Shown piece by piece: positions 18,596-26,813 of a DNA stretch of 48,265 nt. This DNA is from Myxococcota bacterium. GTDB lineage: Bacteria > Myxococcota_A > UBA9160 > UBA4427. How positions within the stretch are numbered: the stretch's first letter is position 1; the number at the start of each line of letters is the position of its first letter. Both the position numbers and the translations under genes were made by a program. The notes beneath the pieces are model-generated. The model ran no database searches. It worked only from the letters and a program-made list of their open reading frames with translations, and was not told the origin of the DNA. The DNA lies in the NCBI GenBank assembly GCA_029243605.1, contig JAQWRT010000085.1, forward strand, positions 1 to 48,265. Reading direction: 5' to 3'.

Positions 18596-19252
18596 TTATC
18601 GAGAACCGAGGGGCACCCGACGAGCGAGGCGCCCCTTCATAAGGCGCAAGACCAGCAGCGCCGATCCCGTGATCAAGAGCATATACGAGATGGCGGGATG
18701 CAGGGTCGGAACCATGCCCTCGGGCGTCAGGAAGAGTTGCAGCACATATTCGTAGATGAACGCCAGCAAGGCGGCGTAGCCGCCGACCAGATGCAAGCGC
18801 CTCCAGTTTTTCTTGCCGAGTCGCTCTTGGGAAATGGCGTTGGAAGTCAGGGCCATGAGGCCCACCAACACGAAGGTCGAGGCACCGGGAATCAAAATGG
18901 AAAGCGGCGCGTTCGCCTCCTGCCACCCCTTCTCAAAAGCGATCAGGGACAGGATGACCGTGAAGTGAACCCACAGGGTCAAAGCGGTGGCGATGCCGAG
19001 ATAGCGGCGGTGGATGACCAGAAAACGCGTCCAACCCGCCCGGAAGAGGCGCTGCAGGGTGGATGCTCCGAAACTCGCGATAAAGAGCGCCAGGGCCAGC
19101 CTTCCGCTCAAGCGAAGAAATTCGTGGGCGGCCTCCTTGGACCACCCGGAATGGAAGGCGGCCATCCCCAAGCCCGCGACGGCGACCATGGCGAAAAAAA
19201 TAATTTTTTTCCCGGTCTCAAATGCCTTCACCGGTCCCGGACGATCAGCCAT
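18596..19252 (-). CDS. Ferric-reductase-like (MsrQ-type) membrane haem protein
   Basis: Membrane protein of 218 residues with six or so hydrophobic helices, resembling the ferric reductase-like transmembrane domain shared by MsrQ, YedZ and NOX/STEAP proteins. Histidines in paired helices (RRYLGIATALTLWVHF and WRRLHLVGGYAALLAFIY) are placed as haem ligands would be. There is no FAD or NAD-binding domain, so it would need a partner. It overlaps the upstream acetoacetate-decarboxylase-family gene by eight bases, with AAGGA six bases before its ATG inside that gene, so the two are coupled. No msrP partner is present here, so the MsrQ name is not assigned. A stretch of seven A then seven T (about 19195-19210) near the start encodes KKIIFF. 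Confidence 0.75.
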   Translation of the reverse strand: MADRPGPVKAFETGKKIIFFAMVAVAGLGMAAFHSGWSKEAAHEFLRLSGRLALALFIASFGASTLQRLFRAGWTRFLVIHRRYLGIATALTLWVHFTVILSLIAFEKGWQEANAPLSILIPGASTFVLVGLMALTSNAISQERLGKKNWRRLHLVGGYAALLAFIYEYVLQLFLTPEGMVPTLHPAISYMLLITGSALLVLRLMKGRLARRVPLGSR

Positions 19253-20024
19253 TGAAATCCTTCAGGATGCGGCCGAAGCCGAAATCCATGTCGCCCCGGA
19301 TCAGGTAGGCGTCGATCATTCGAATCGGCTTCAAGCGGTGGATCGGCCAGACATCGGTGGGATAGGGCATCATCACCGAACCCTCCCCGCGATAGATTTC
19401 CATTCGCCCGCTCGCATCGGTGATGGGAACCACTTCGGCGGCGTCCTCGACGTATTGATGGACCTCGAGGCTTTTTCCTTCCTCGGCCGAGGGAATCATC
19501 TTCAGGCAGAGCCCGCTCGGGATTTCGGGCAACTCCTCGGCGCCGATCTGTTGGCCCGTCCTGAAGTGGGTGGCCACCAGGGGCATTCCGCGCGGACGCT
19601 CGCAGGTCGTGAAAATTTCGTTCGCCTCGAAACGGATCTCGCTGTGGCAGATCTTCTTCGAGTCCCCCCAGAATTCGCGACCCGAAGCCAGGGCGACATC
19701 GTTGTTGACCATGAGAAAGTGCTCGAACGCGAAGGGCTTGCCCTCGAATTCGCAGAGCGGAAAAATATAGGTGCCCACATAGGGCATGGTGTCATTGCTG
19801 TCGGCGAATTGAACCAGGGCCTGGGTGATCGCGGGGCCCGGCGGCAACGAAACGCCGTGGGGGAGGATATCCAGGGTCGCCTCCCGGTCGGCCTCGTACC
19901 GGAAGAGCAGATGGGTGGCCCGCTTGAGCTGGAGCGGGGGCTCGTAGAGAGGACTGGCGGCGGGGCCGCTGAATCCGTAGCGATCCGGTGTCATCCGCCC
20001 CGGGGTGTTCTGATTCTCGGCCAT
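19245..20024 (-). CDS. Acetoacetate decarboxylase-family protein
   Basis: 259 residues. The start is the ATG preceded by the strong ribosome site AGGAGGTGACC, which decides against the open frame that continues 27 codons upstream. The central block GREFWGDSKKICHSEI corresponds to the family's GRE...PKK region carrying the Schiff-base lysine, so catalytic chemistry on a beta-keto acid or related aldol-type reaction is plausible. Pro before KK is replaced by Ser. Relatives include decarboxylases and also enzymes with dehydratase or aldolase activity, so the substrate is open. It heads an operon with the ferric-reductase-like gene and the sulfatase and is divergent from an AraC regulator. Confidence 0.82.
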   Translation of the reverse strand: MAENQNTPGRMTPDRYGFSGPAASPLYEPPLQLKRATHLLFRYEADREATLDILPHGVSLPPGPAITQALVQFADSNDTMPYVGTYIFPLCEFEGKPFAFEHFLMVNNDVALASGREFWGDSKKICHSEIRFEANEIFTTCERPRGMPLVATHFRTGQQIGAEELPEIPSGLCLKMIPSAEEGKSLEVHQYVEDAAEVVPITDASGRMEIYRGEGSVMMPYPTDVWPIHRLKPIRMIDAYLIRGDMDFGFGRILKDFNG

Positions 20025-20092
20025 GGTCACCTCCTCGAATGCCGCGCTCGTGGCGACTCTCTGGCCAGGGTACTCGTCGTCCCAAGAAATAA

Positions 20093-20124
20093 TTGATATT
20101 TTCACTCAAAAAGTTGATAATTTC
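20093..20124. promoter_or_regulatory. Possible AraC operator: two 11-base direct repeats
   Basis: TTGATATTTTC at 20093-20103 is repeated as TTGATAATTTC at 20114-20124, a spacing of 21 bases, or two helical turns. The surroundings are markedly AT-rich against a GC-rich background and lie between a divergent AraC gene and its neighbour. AraC proteins often bind tandem direct half-sites on one DNA face. The role is inferred. Confidence 0.4.
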
Positions 20125-21151
20125 GGTCAACGATTCTCACCCGTCACCCGGAGCGCCCCTGCCCTCTCCCTCCACATGGATCACTCGACTCCTCGAGCGA
20201 AGCGGCGTCGACCTCGACGCCCTACGCACCCGACTGCCCCGGGAATTCGACCTCGTAGCCGGCCGGCCGGCGGACATCCCCCTGGACCACGGCCTACGAC
20301 TCGTCGCGGGGTGCGAGCAGCTTCTCGGCGAATCCAATTTCGGGCTGCGCCTCGCCGAGAAGACCGATTTCCGGGATATGGGGATCTACGGGTATCTGCT
20401 TCTGAACGCTCAGACCCTGGGGCAATTTTTGGAACTCGCGGCGAAATATTTCGGCGTCCTGATCCGAACCTCGAGCATCTATTTCGCATCGGGTCCGCGC
20501 CGCAGCCGCTTTGAGTACCGCATCGAATCGCCGACCTCAGAACCCGTTCGCCACGACGTCGATTGGAGTTTCGGCGCCTACGTTTGCTTTGCGCGAAAAG
20601 TATTGGGTGATGCCTGGCGGCCCCAGGAGTGCAGTGTCGTCTACCCCGAACCCGAAAACTCAGCGGAGCACCGCGACTTCTACGGCTCCTCACTGATCTT
20701 TGGAGCAACGGCCAACGCTTTCGAATTGGACAGCGACCTGCTTCGAGTTCGGATCAACGATGCCGATCCCGAACTCCTAGGGTTGATTCGAAACCAGGCA
20801 GACCTCCTGATCTCCGGAGTGCAGAAGAATCCCGATTTTCTCCACCACGTTCGCTTGTTGGCGATCCAGAGCACCAAAAGAGGCGGGTGCAGCGCGCGAA
20901 GACTGGCCGCAGAGAGCGGAATGTCGGTGAGTACCTTCAACCGCCGGCTCGCGAAATACGGCACGAATTTTCGACAGATCCGGGACGAGACCATCCACGA
21001 CCTCGCCCGGGAAGCCCTCAAGCACCCAGAACTCCCCATCGGCACCATCGCCCTTCGCCTGGGATACTCGGAAACCGCAGCCTTCGACCATGCCTTCAAA
21101 CGCCTCGAGGGCGTCAGCCCCCGAAGTTATCGCCGCCGGCTCCCGGCATAA
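20093..21151 (+). CDS. AraC-family transcriptional regulator
   Basis: Up to 352 residues. The N-terminal two thirds resemble the Arabinose_bd-type sensor domain (about residues 60-230, RPADIPLDHGLRLVAG, FGLRLAEKTDFRDMGIYGY). The C-terminus is an AraC DNA-binding domain with two helix-turn-helices (SARRLAAESGMSVSTFNRRL and PIGTIALRLGYSETAAFDHAFKRLEGVSPRSYRR). The start is uncertain: in-frame TTGs at 20093 and 20114 lie inside a likely operator, and a CTG at 20162 has GGAG five bases upstream. It is divergent from the acetoacetate-decarboxylase-family operon, its probable target. Confidence 0.88.
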   Translation: MIFSLKKLIISVNDSHPSPGAPLPSPSTWITRLLERSGVDLDALRTRLPREFDLVAGRPADIPLDHGLRLVAGCEQLLGESNFGLRLAEKTDFRDMGIYGYLLLNAQTLGQFLELAAKYFGVLIRTSSIYFASGPRRSRFEYRIESPTSEPVRHDVDWSFGAYVCFARKVLGDAWRPQECSVVYPEPENSAEHRDFYGSSLIFGATANAFELDSDLLRVRINDADPELLGLIRNQADLLISGVQKNPDFLHHVRLLAIQSTKRGGCSARRLAAESGMSVSTFNRRLAKYGTNFRQIRDETIHDLAREALKHPELPIGTIALRLGYSETAAFDHAFKRLEGVSPRSYRRRLPA

Positions 21152-21196
21152 CGCTCCGGTTTAGCCAGTGCCTGAATTCGCTGGCGACCAAGGAAC

Positions 21197-22591
21197 TCAG
21201 TCGAGATAGCCCTCGGTGATGAGGTCGGCGGTGGCCGCTTCGGCGCTCTCCCGAAGTGCATCGACCAGAAAATCGACCTGGATGCGGTCAAGGGTGAGCG
21301 GAGGCGAGAGGATATTGAGCTGGCCGATGGGGCGCACAATGATGCCCCGCTTCTGACCGTGGTCGGCGATGCGCCGGGCGATATCGGCCTCCTCGGGGAG
21401 GAGCGCCTTGCTCTCCTTGTCGGCCACGTACTCGACGCAGGTCATGAAATGGCTGCCCCGGGTGTCGCCCACCAACCGGAGGTCGCCCAGGGTGGCCAAT
21501 TTCTCCTCGAAATAGGGCCCGATTTCGCGAACGTTCTCGAGAATGCCCTCGTCCTCTATGATGCGAATATTCTCGAGGGCCACGGCGCAACCGATGGGGT
21601 GACCGCTATAGGTCCAGCCCTGGGAGTAGTAGCTCGAGTCCTCGGTGGGCTGCTTGATCACGTCGTAAACCTTGTCGGAAATAAGCGAAGCGCCCAGAGG
21701 GAAATAACCCGATGTCAGGCCTTTGGCCGCGGCGATGAAATCCGGTTCGATGCCGAAGACCGGACCCGACGCGAAGAAGTGCCCCAGACGCCCGAAGCCG
21801 GTGACGACCTCGTCCGATGCGTAGAGAATCTCGTGGGCGTCGCAAATTTCTTTCATGCGCCGGTGATAGCCGTCGGGAGCGGTCAACACGCCGCCGGCAC
21901 CCATGATGGGTTCGGCGAAAAAACCGGCCACATTCTCGGCGCCGAGTTCGTGGATCTTCTTCTCTAAATCCCCTGCCAACTGGTCGAGGTGCTCTGCAGT
22001 TGTCATTTCCCTGGGCGCCCGATAGAGCCCAGGAAATTCGACGTGATGAACCCAATCATTGGCGAAGTGGAATCCGCCCTTCTCCTCGGGCTTGCCGCTG
22101 AGAGACGCGGTCAGGAAGGTCGTCCCGTGGTAGGCGTGTATCCGCGCGATAAAGAGCCGCTTCGAGGGCTTTCCGAGCCTGTGGAAGTAGTGGTGCATTG
22201 TGCGCGCGATGGCCTCGTTGGCGTCGGACCCCCCAGACGAGAAATGCACGTGGTTCAGATGTTCCGGAGCGATCTCGCTGATCTTGCGCGCCAGCGCCGC
22301 ATGGGGGGGGTTCGAGATATCCGTGAAGCTCGAGAAATAGCCGAGTTCTTTGGCCTGATCGGCCATGACTCGGGCGATCTCCGCGCGCCCGTGCCCGACA
22401 TTCACGCACCAGAGCCCCGCGATTCCATCGAGATATTTCCGGCCCTCGGTGTCGTATACGTAGGCCCCCTCGCCTCGCGCCATGATCAGACACCCCTCCT
22501 GCTCGGAGGTCGGGAGATGCGCGTGGGGATGGATGGCGTGGTCTCGATCCTGCTGCCAGATCTGCTGGGTATCGTAGGCTTTGAGAGACAA
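21197..22591 (-). CDS. Class III aminotransferase (omega-amino acid/polyamine type), A
   Basis: PLP-dependent aminotransferase of 464 residues. The start is a TTG with GAGGAG nine bases upstream; an earlier in-frame TTG twelve codons before has no such site. PLP-binding lysine is Lys290 in AAAKGLTSGY and the cofactor-pyridine aspartate is Asp260 in ASDEVVTGFGR. GLWCVNVGHGR and TYSGHPIGCAVA are typical of the omega-amino acid:pyruvate and putrescine/taurine transaminases. It would transfer an amino group from an amine or omega-amino acid to a keto acid. It ends 45 bases from the convergent AraC gene and is divergent from the Nudix gene. The exact amine cannot be assigned. Confidence 0.92.
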   Translation of the reverse strand: MSLKAYDTQQIWQQDRDHAIHPHAHLPTSEQEGCLIMARGEGAYVYDTEGRKYLDGIAGLWCVNVGHGRAEIARVMADQAKELGYFSSFTDISNPPHAALARKISEIAPEHLNHVHFSSGGSDANEAIARTMHHYFHRLGKPSKRLFIARIHAYHGTTFLTASLSGKPEEKGGFHFANDWVHHVEFPGLYRAPREMTTAEHLDQLAGDLEKKIHELGAENVAGFFAEPIMGAGGVLTAPDGYHRRMKEICDAHEILYASDEVVTGFGRLGHFFASGPVFGIEPDFIAAAKGLTSGYFPLGASLISDKVYDVIKQPTEDSSYYSQGWTYSGHPIGCAVALENIRIIEDEGILENVREIGPYFEEKLATLGDLRLVGDTRGSHFMTCVEYVADKESKALLPEEADIARRIADHGQKRGIIVRPIGQLNILSPPLTLDRIQVDFLVDALRESAEAATADLITEGYLD

Positions 22592-22806
22592 TGGAATCGG
22601 CTCCTCGGAGGATCGGTTGGAGTGCAAGCAGGAGACCCAGGTCCTGGCCGCGATGGCGTCTGGGCACCCAGCAAAAAAGCTCTCGAGCCTTCACGACCCC
22701 GGAGCTCCAGGACACACTCAGCGGCATTTCTCACCCGCGTGCGCCAGACTAACCGGGTTGGCTGGCTTCTTCAACGAACGCCCCAGATCCGAGGATCCCC
22801 TTTTTC

Positions 22807-23292
22807 ATGCCCGAAGAGAGATTACTCGCCCAGTTGATCGTGGTGTGCCGGGCTTCGGCTCGGGCTCTCCTCGGCCGACATAAATCGGGCCGCTGGGAGG
22901 GTTTCTATACGGGTTTTCTCGACGAGATCCGGCCCGGCGAAGACCCCGCCAAAGCGGCGGCGCGCATTGCCCGGGAACAGGCGGGGATCGCGGCCGGACC
23001 GACCCAGCACCGGGCCACTTTCGTTTTTGTCTCCGAAGCCTGGGGGCGAGCGAGAGAGCTCGAGTTTGTCGCGGAGAGTCATTCCGGCGAACCCGCGGAA
23101 TCCGAAACCGTGGTCCCCGAGTGGTTCGCCTTCGACGCGATTCCCTACCAGCGGATGCCCGCGGACGATGCGATCTGGTACCCGCCCCTACTCGCCGGCA
23201 AGAAGCTGCGAGGGCAGTTCGACTTTGCTCCCGATGGGCAGAGCCTCCTCGCCCATCGCATCGAGGATGTCGAACCAAGCGAAATTCCCTGA
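22807..23292 (+). CDS. MTH1/NUDT1-like Nudix protein with altered Nudix box
   Basis: 161 residues. The fold and both flanks resemble MTH1-type 8-oxo-dGTP hydrolases: GRWEGFYTGFLDEIRPGE near the front and WYPPLLAGKKLRGQFDF near the end, which parallels the human MTH1 WFPLLLQKKKFHGYFKF block. The Nudix box is degraded: where the family has REUxEExGU this protein reads RIAREQAGI, so the first Glu is Ile and one of the paired Glu residues is Gln. Catalysis by the usual metal cluster is therefore doubtful. It lies alone on the plus strand between two minus-strand aminotransferases. It could be a binding protein or a hydrolase with shifted metal ligands. Confidence 0.75.
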   Translation: MPEERLLAQLIVVCRASARALLGRHKSGRWEGFYTGFLDEIRPGEDPAKAAARIAREQAGIAAGPTQHRATFVFVSEAWGRARELEFVAESHSGEPAESETVVPEWFAFDAIPYQRMPADDAIWYPPLLAGKKLRGQFDFAPDGQSLLAHRIEDVEPSEIP

Positions 23293-23362
23293 AGCGCCCT
23301 GGAGGCCAGGAACGGGAAGGGCTCCGGCATTCCGAAACAGGCAATCGCCTCTTCTTTAGCGT

Positions 23363-24757
23363 TTAGCGCGCCATAACCGTGTTCACCGTCTGGGCAAGGA
23401 TCTCAATCACTCGGTCGGCCTCGGCTTCGCTGAGGCAGAGCGGCGGGGAGAGCGCCACGGCGGCGCCCGCCGACGGCAGCGCCCGAACGATCAATCCCAA
23501 TCGCGCGGCCTCCCCGGCGATCGCTTTCTGGATCGCGAGGTCGGGATCAAAGGGCTCTTTCGAAGTGCGGTCGGCGACGAATTCGAGGGCCATGATCATC
23601 CCCTCGCCGCGGATCTCGCCGACGTTCGGGTGTTCGCCCAGGGCGGACCGCATCCCGGCATGCAGGTGCGAGCCGATCCGCGCCGCGTTGTCCACCAGAT
23701 TCTCGGACTCGAGGATATCGAGGTTTGCCATGGCCACAGCGGTGCTCACCGGGTGCCCCGAATAAGTATAGCCGTGGGCGAAGACGCCGAGCTCCTCGCT
23801 CCCAGTCTGAAGCACCGACCAGATCTCCTCGGAGACCGCCACCGCAGAGAGCGGCAAGTAGCCGCTGGTGAGCCCCTTGGCCATGGAGATAAGGTCGGGT
23901 TGCAGACCATAATGCCCCGAGCCGAACCAGCTTCCCAGGCGACCGAAGCCGCAGATCACCTCGTCGGCGATGAGCAGAATATCGTGGGCAGCCAGGATGG
24001 GCTGAATCCGATCGAAATAGCCCCTGGGCGGAGGGATCACTCCGCCGGCCCCCATCACGGGTTCGGCGATCATCGCCGCGATGGTGTCGGCCCCCTCGCG
24101 GGCAATCAGCGCTTCGAGTTCTCCGGCCAATCGTTCGCTGAATTCTTCCTCGCTCTCGCCGGGTTTGGCGTTTCGATAATGGTGGGGGGTCGAAGCGAAG
24201 AGAACGCCCTCCATGGGCAGGTCGAAGGCGGCATGAAAGGCGGGCAGCCCGGTCAGGCTGGCCGAGGCGACCGAGACGCCGTGGTAGGCACTCTCCCTTG
24301 AGATGATCTTTTTCTTTTCAGGGCGCCCCAGGAGATTGTTGTAATAGCGAACCAGCTTTACCTGAGTGTCGTTGGCGTCGGAGCCCGACAAGCCGAAAAA
24401 GATCCGGCTGGGCTTTTCTAGCCCCGCCTCCTCGCGTAGTAAACCCAAGAGCCGATCGGCGAGTAGGGTCTGGGGCGGGTTCGAAGCGCCGGCGAACGTA
24501 TGGTAGTAGCCGAGATTTTCCATCTGCTCGGCGGCAGCCCGGGCCAACTCTGCTCGGCCATAGCCAATATTGACGCACCAGAGCCCCGCCATGGCATCGA
24601 TATAGCTTTTGCCGTGAACGTCGACGAGATTCACGCCCTTAGCGGATTCAGCGATGAAGCCCCCCTCCGCCTGATGGGTGTGAAGCGCGGTTGCCGGGTG
24701 CAAAACCGAGTCGCGGTCCAGCGCTTTGAGTCGACGAGCAATCTCTAGAGTAGCCAT
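23363..24757 (-). CDS. Class III aminotransferase (omega-amino acid/polyamine type), B
   Basis: PLP-dependent aminotransferase of 464 residues, a diverged paralogue of aminotransferase A. The start at the ATG is chosen for the GGAGGT site six bases upstream; the open frame continues 56 codons further without one. PLP lysine is Lys294 in SMAKGLTSGYLPL, Asp265 in ADEVICGFGR binds the pyridine nitrogen, and GLWCVNIGYGR and YTYSGHPVSTAVA are shared with A. It is divergent from the methylmalonate-semialdehyde dehydrogenase, which suggests its semialdehyde product is passed to that enzyme. The donor amine is unknown. Confidence 0.92.
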   Translation of the reverse strand: MATLEIARRLKALDRDSVLHPATALHTHQAEGGFIAESAKGVNLVDVHGKSYIDAMAGLWCVNIGYGRAELARAAAEQMENLGYYHTFAGASNPPQTLLADRLLGLLREEAGLEKPSRIFFGLSGSDANDTQVKLVRYYNNLLGRPEKKKIISRESAYHGVSVASASLTGLPAFHAAFDLPMEGVLFASTPHHYRNAKPGESEEEFSERLAGELEALIAREGADTIAAMIAEPVMGAGGVIPPPRGYFDRIQPILAAHDILLIADEVICGFGRLGSWFGSGHYGLQPDLISMAKGLTSGYLPLSAVAVSEEIWSVLQTGSEELGVFAHGYTYSGHPVSTAVAMANLDILESENLVDNAARIGSHLHAGMRSALGEHPNVGEIRGEGMIMALEFVADRTSKEPFDPDLAIQKAIAGEAARLGLIVRALPSAGAAVALSPPLCLSEAEADRVIEILAQTVNTVMAR

Positions 24758-25090
24758 GGCAGACCTCCACGGGATGGATACTGACTGGAGCGGCACTGAG
24801 AACCGAGTCAAGATAGAGCCTGAGCGCTCCCTCGGCAAAGCACCTCGGGACCCGTTCCCATTCCCGATTCCCGCCTGGCCCGAGCCAGGGCAGATACCCG
24901 CTGAGAGCCGAGGGCCGCCTGTCACCTCGCGCTCCAGCCCCGAGGCCCAGCCACAGATTCGCGCTTCACCGTGAAAAGGACCTAGCAGGTATCTCGCCTG
25001 GGTTGGGGCTATGCTGCCTCGGCCAATTGCCGACCTCGGACAACGACGTGCACCGAAGCGAATTTACGAAGGCAGCGAAAGGAAATACCC
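24758..25090. other. Divergent intergenic region between aminotransferase B and semialdehyde dehydrogenase
   Basis: This 333-base gap holds no credible gene. It must contain the promoters of both divergent genes, but no convincing -35/-10 pair stands out. The only structure seen is the short inverted repeat TTCACCGTGAA near 24965-24975, too short to call an operator with confidence. Confidence 0.5.
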
Positions 25091-26593
25091 GTGGCCTATC
25101 CCGTGCTCCCCCATTGGATCGACGGAAAACCGAGCACAGCCCCGGCGGACCGCGTTGGGGACATCTTCAATCCCGCTACCGGAGAGAAGATCGCCAAGGT
25201 CGCCTACGCGAACCCAGGCCAGGTGGATACTGCAGTGGAATCCGCTCGCATGGCCGGCCTCGCCTGGGCTCAGGTCCCGGTAACGCGCAGGAGTCAGGTC
25301 TTCTTTCGCTTCCGAAGCCTATTGGCAGAGCACGCCACCGAGCTCGCCCAAATGATCTCAAAGGAACACGGCAAGACCGTCGACGATGCCCGCGGCGAAA
25401 TCGCTCGGGGCCTCGAGGTGGTCGAGTTCGCCTGTGGGATCCCCCAACTGCTCAAGGGCGAACTCTCTGCGAACGTTTCCACGGGCGTCGACCTCACGAC
25501 CGTGCGAGAACCCTTGGGAGTCGTCGCCGGCATCACACCCTTCAATTTTCCCGCCATGGTCGGCCTTTGGATGTACCCAGTAGCCATCGCTTGCGGAAAC
25601 GCTTTCATCCTAAAACCCTCGGAGCGGGATCCCTCGGTCGCCAACCGTATCGCCGAGCTCTTTGGCGAGGCTGGTCTGCCCGAAGGGGTCTTCAGTGTCG
25701 TCCACGGTGACCGCGTTGCCGTGGAGCGCTTGCTCGAGCACCCCGATGTCAAGGCCATCAGCTTCGTCGGCTCGACGCCCATCGCTCGGCACGTCTACCA
25801 GACCGGCAGCCAACACGGAAAGCGTGTCCAGGCTCTCGGCGGTGCCAAGAACCACATGGTCGTGCTCCCCGACGCCGACCTCGAACTCGCTGCAGACGGT
25901 GCTGTTTCTGCGGCGTATGGATCGGCGGGCGAACGTTGCATGGCGATCTCCGTCGTCGCCGCGGTGGGAGACAGCGCCGATCGATTGATCCCGCTGCTCA
26001 AGAAGCGCATCGACAAACTCCGAGTCGGACCCGCCAGCGACGCCGAAACGGAAATGGGCCCTGTCATTACCCTCACCCAGCGCGACCGGATACGTGCCCT
26101 CGTCGATGAAGGTGTCGAGCAGGGCGCCACCCTAGTCAGCGACGGGCGAGGGCTCGAAATCCCGGGACACGAAAAGGGCTTCTTCATCGGCCCTTGTCTA
26201 TTCGATGAGGTCACCCCGGAGATGTCCATCTATCAAGAGGAAATATTCGGTCCGGTTCTCTGCGTCGTGCGCTGCGAGGACTTCGACAGCGCTCTCGCAC
26301 TGGTCAATGCCAGCCCCTATGCCAACGGAACCGCAATTTTCACCCACGACGGTGGTGCCGCCAGGCGCTTCCAGCGTGAGATCGAAGTCGGCATGGTGGG
26401 CGTGAATGTTCCCATCCCGGTCCCCCTCGCCTTTCATTCATTCGGCGGCTGGAAGGATTCAATCTTCGGCAGCCATGGAATCTACGGGCGGGAGGGAATC
26501 CACTTCTACACTCGCCAGAAGGTGACGACGACGCGTTGGCCCGACCCCTCCCACAGAGGAGTGAATCTGGGCTTCCCCCAGCCGGACCAGTAG
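25091..26593 (+). CDS. mmsA: CoA-acylating methylmalonate-semialdehyde dehydrogenase
   Basis: Aldehyde dehydrogenase of 500 residues of the MMSDH branch, which oxidises malonate or methylmalonate semialdehyde with NAD and CoA to acetyl-CoA or propionyl-CoA plus CO2. Evidence: TPFNFPAMVGLWMYPVAIACGN, ILKPSE, FVGSTPIARHVY, the subgroup-specific GGAKNH in place of the general-base Glu block of other ALDHs, and catalytic Cys283 in GERCMA. The start is a GTG with AAGGAA about nine bases upstream. Flanked by three class III aminotransferases, it would take the semialdehydes they make from beta-alanine or beta-aminoisobutyrate. Other semialdehydes are possible. Confidence 0.93.
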   Translation: MAYPVLPHWIDGKPSTAPADRVGDIFNPATGEKIAKVAYANPGQVDTAVESARMAGLAWAQVPVTRRSQVFFRFRSLLAEHATELAQMISKEHGKTVDDARGEIARGLEVVEFACGIPQLLKGELSANVSTGVDLTTVREPLGVVAGITPFNFPAMVGLWMYPVAIACGNAFILKPSERDPSVANRIAELFGEAGLPEGVFSVVHGDRVAVERLLEHPDVKAISFVGSTPIARHVYQTGSQHGKRVQALGGAKNHMVVLPDADLELAADGAVSAAYGSAGERCMAISVVAAVGDSADRLIPLLKKRIDKLRVGPASDAETEMGPVITLTQRDRIRALVDEGVEQGATLVSDGRGLEIPGHEKGFFIGPCLFDEVTPEMSIYQEEIFGPVLCVVRCEDFDSALALVNASPYANGTAIFTHDGGAARRFQREIEVGMVGVNVPIPVPLAFHSFGGWKDSIFGSHGIYGREGIHFYTRQKVTTTRWPDPSHRGVNLGFPQPDQ

Positions 26594-26813
26594 CCGCCTT
26601 AATCGGCTCGACCGCCCCGGCTCTCGGTCGCTCACTGAAGACCAGGGAAGCACTCCACCCTTGTTAAATCGGCCACAAATACCCTAAAATGGCCTTTCCT
26701 CCCGACCGCCCGTCAAGAGGCCCTTGGCCTCCGCCTCGGTCTTTGAGGAATACCAATAGTCCTGACCTCCTTCCGACCCGGCCCATTTGGGCCTCATAGC
26801 GGAGACCCGCTCG

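Noticed and set aside
15580..18642. Long open frame of 1020 codons on the plus strand across the protease, membrane protein and sulfatase region
   Set aside because: It runs out of phase with two well-supported plus-strand genes and antisense to the sulfatase with its signature motif. Its Arg/Pro/Gly-rich translation has no recognisable motif.
19195..19210. A7...T7 run as a transcription terminator or slippage site
   Set aside because: It lies inside the ferric-reductase-like gene encoding KKIIFF, with no GC-rich hairpin and no frame break.
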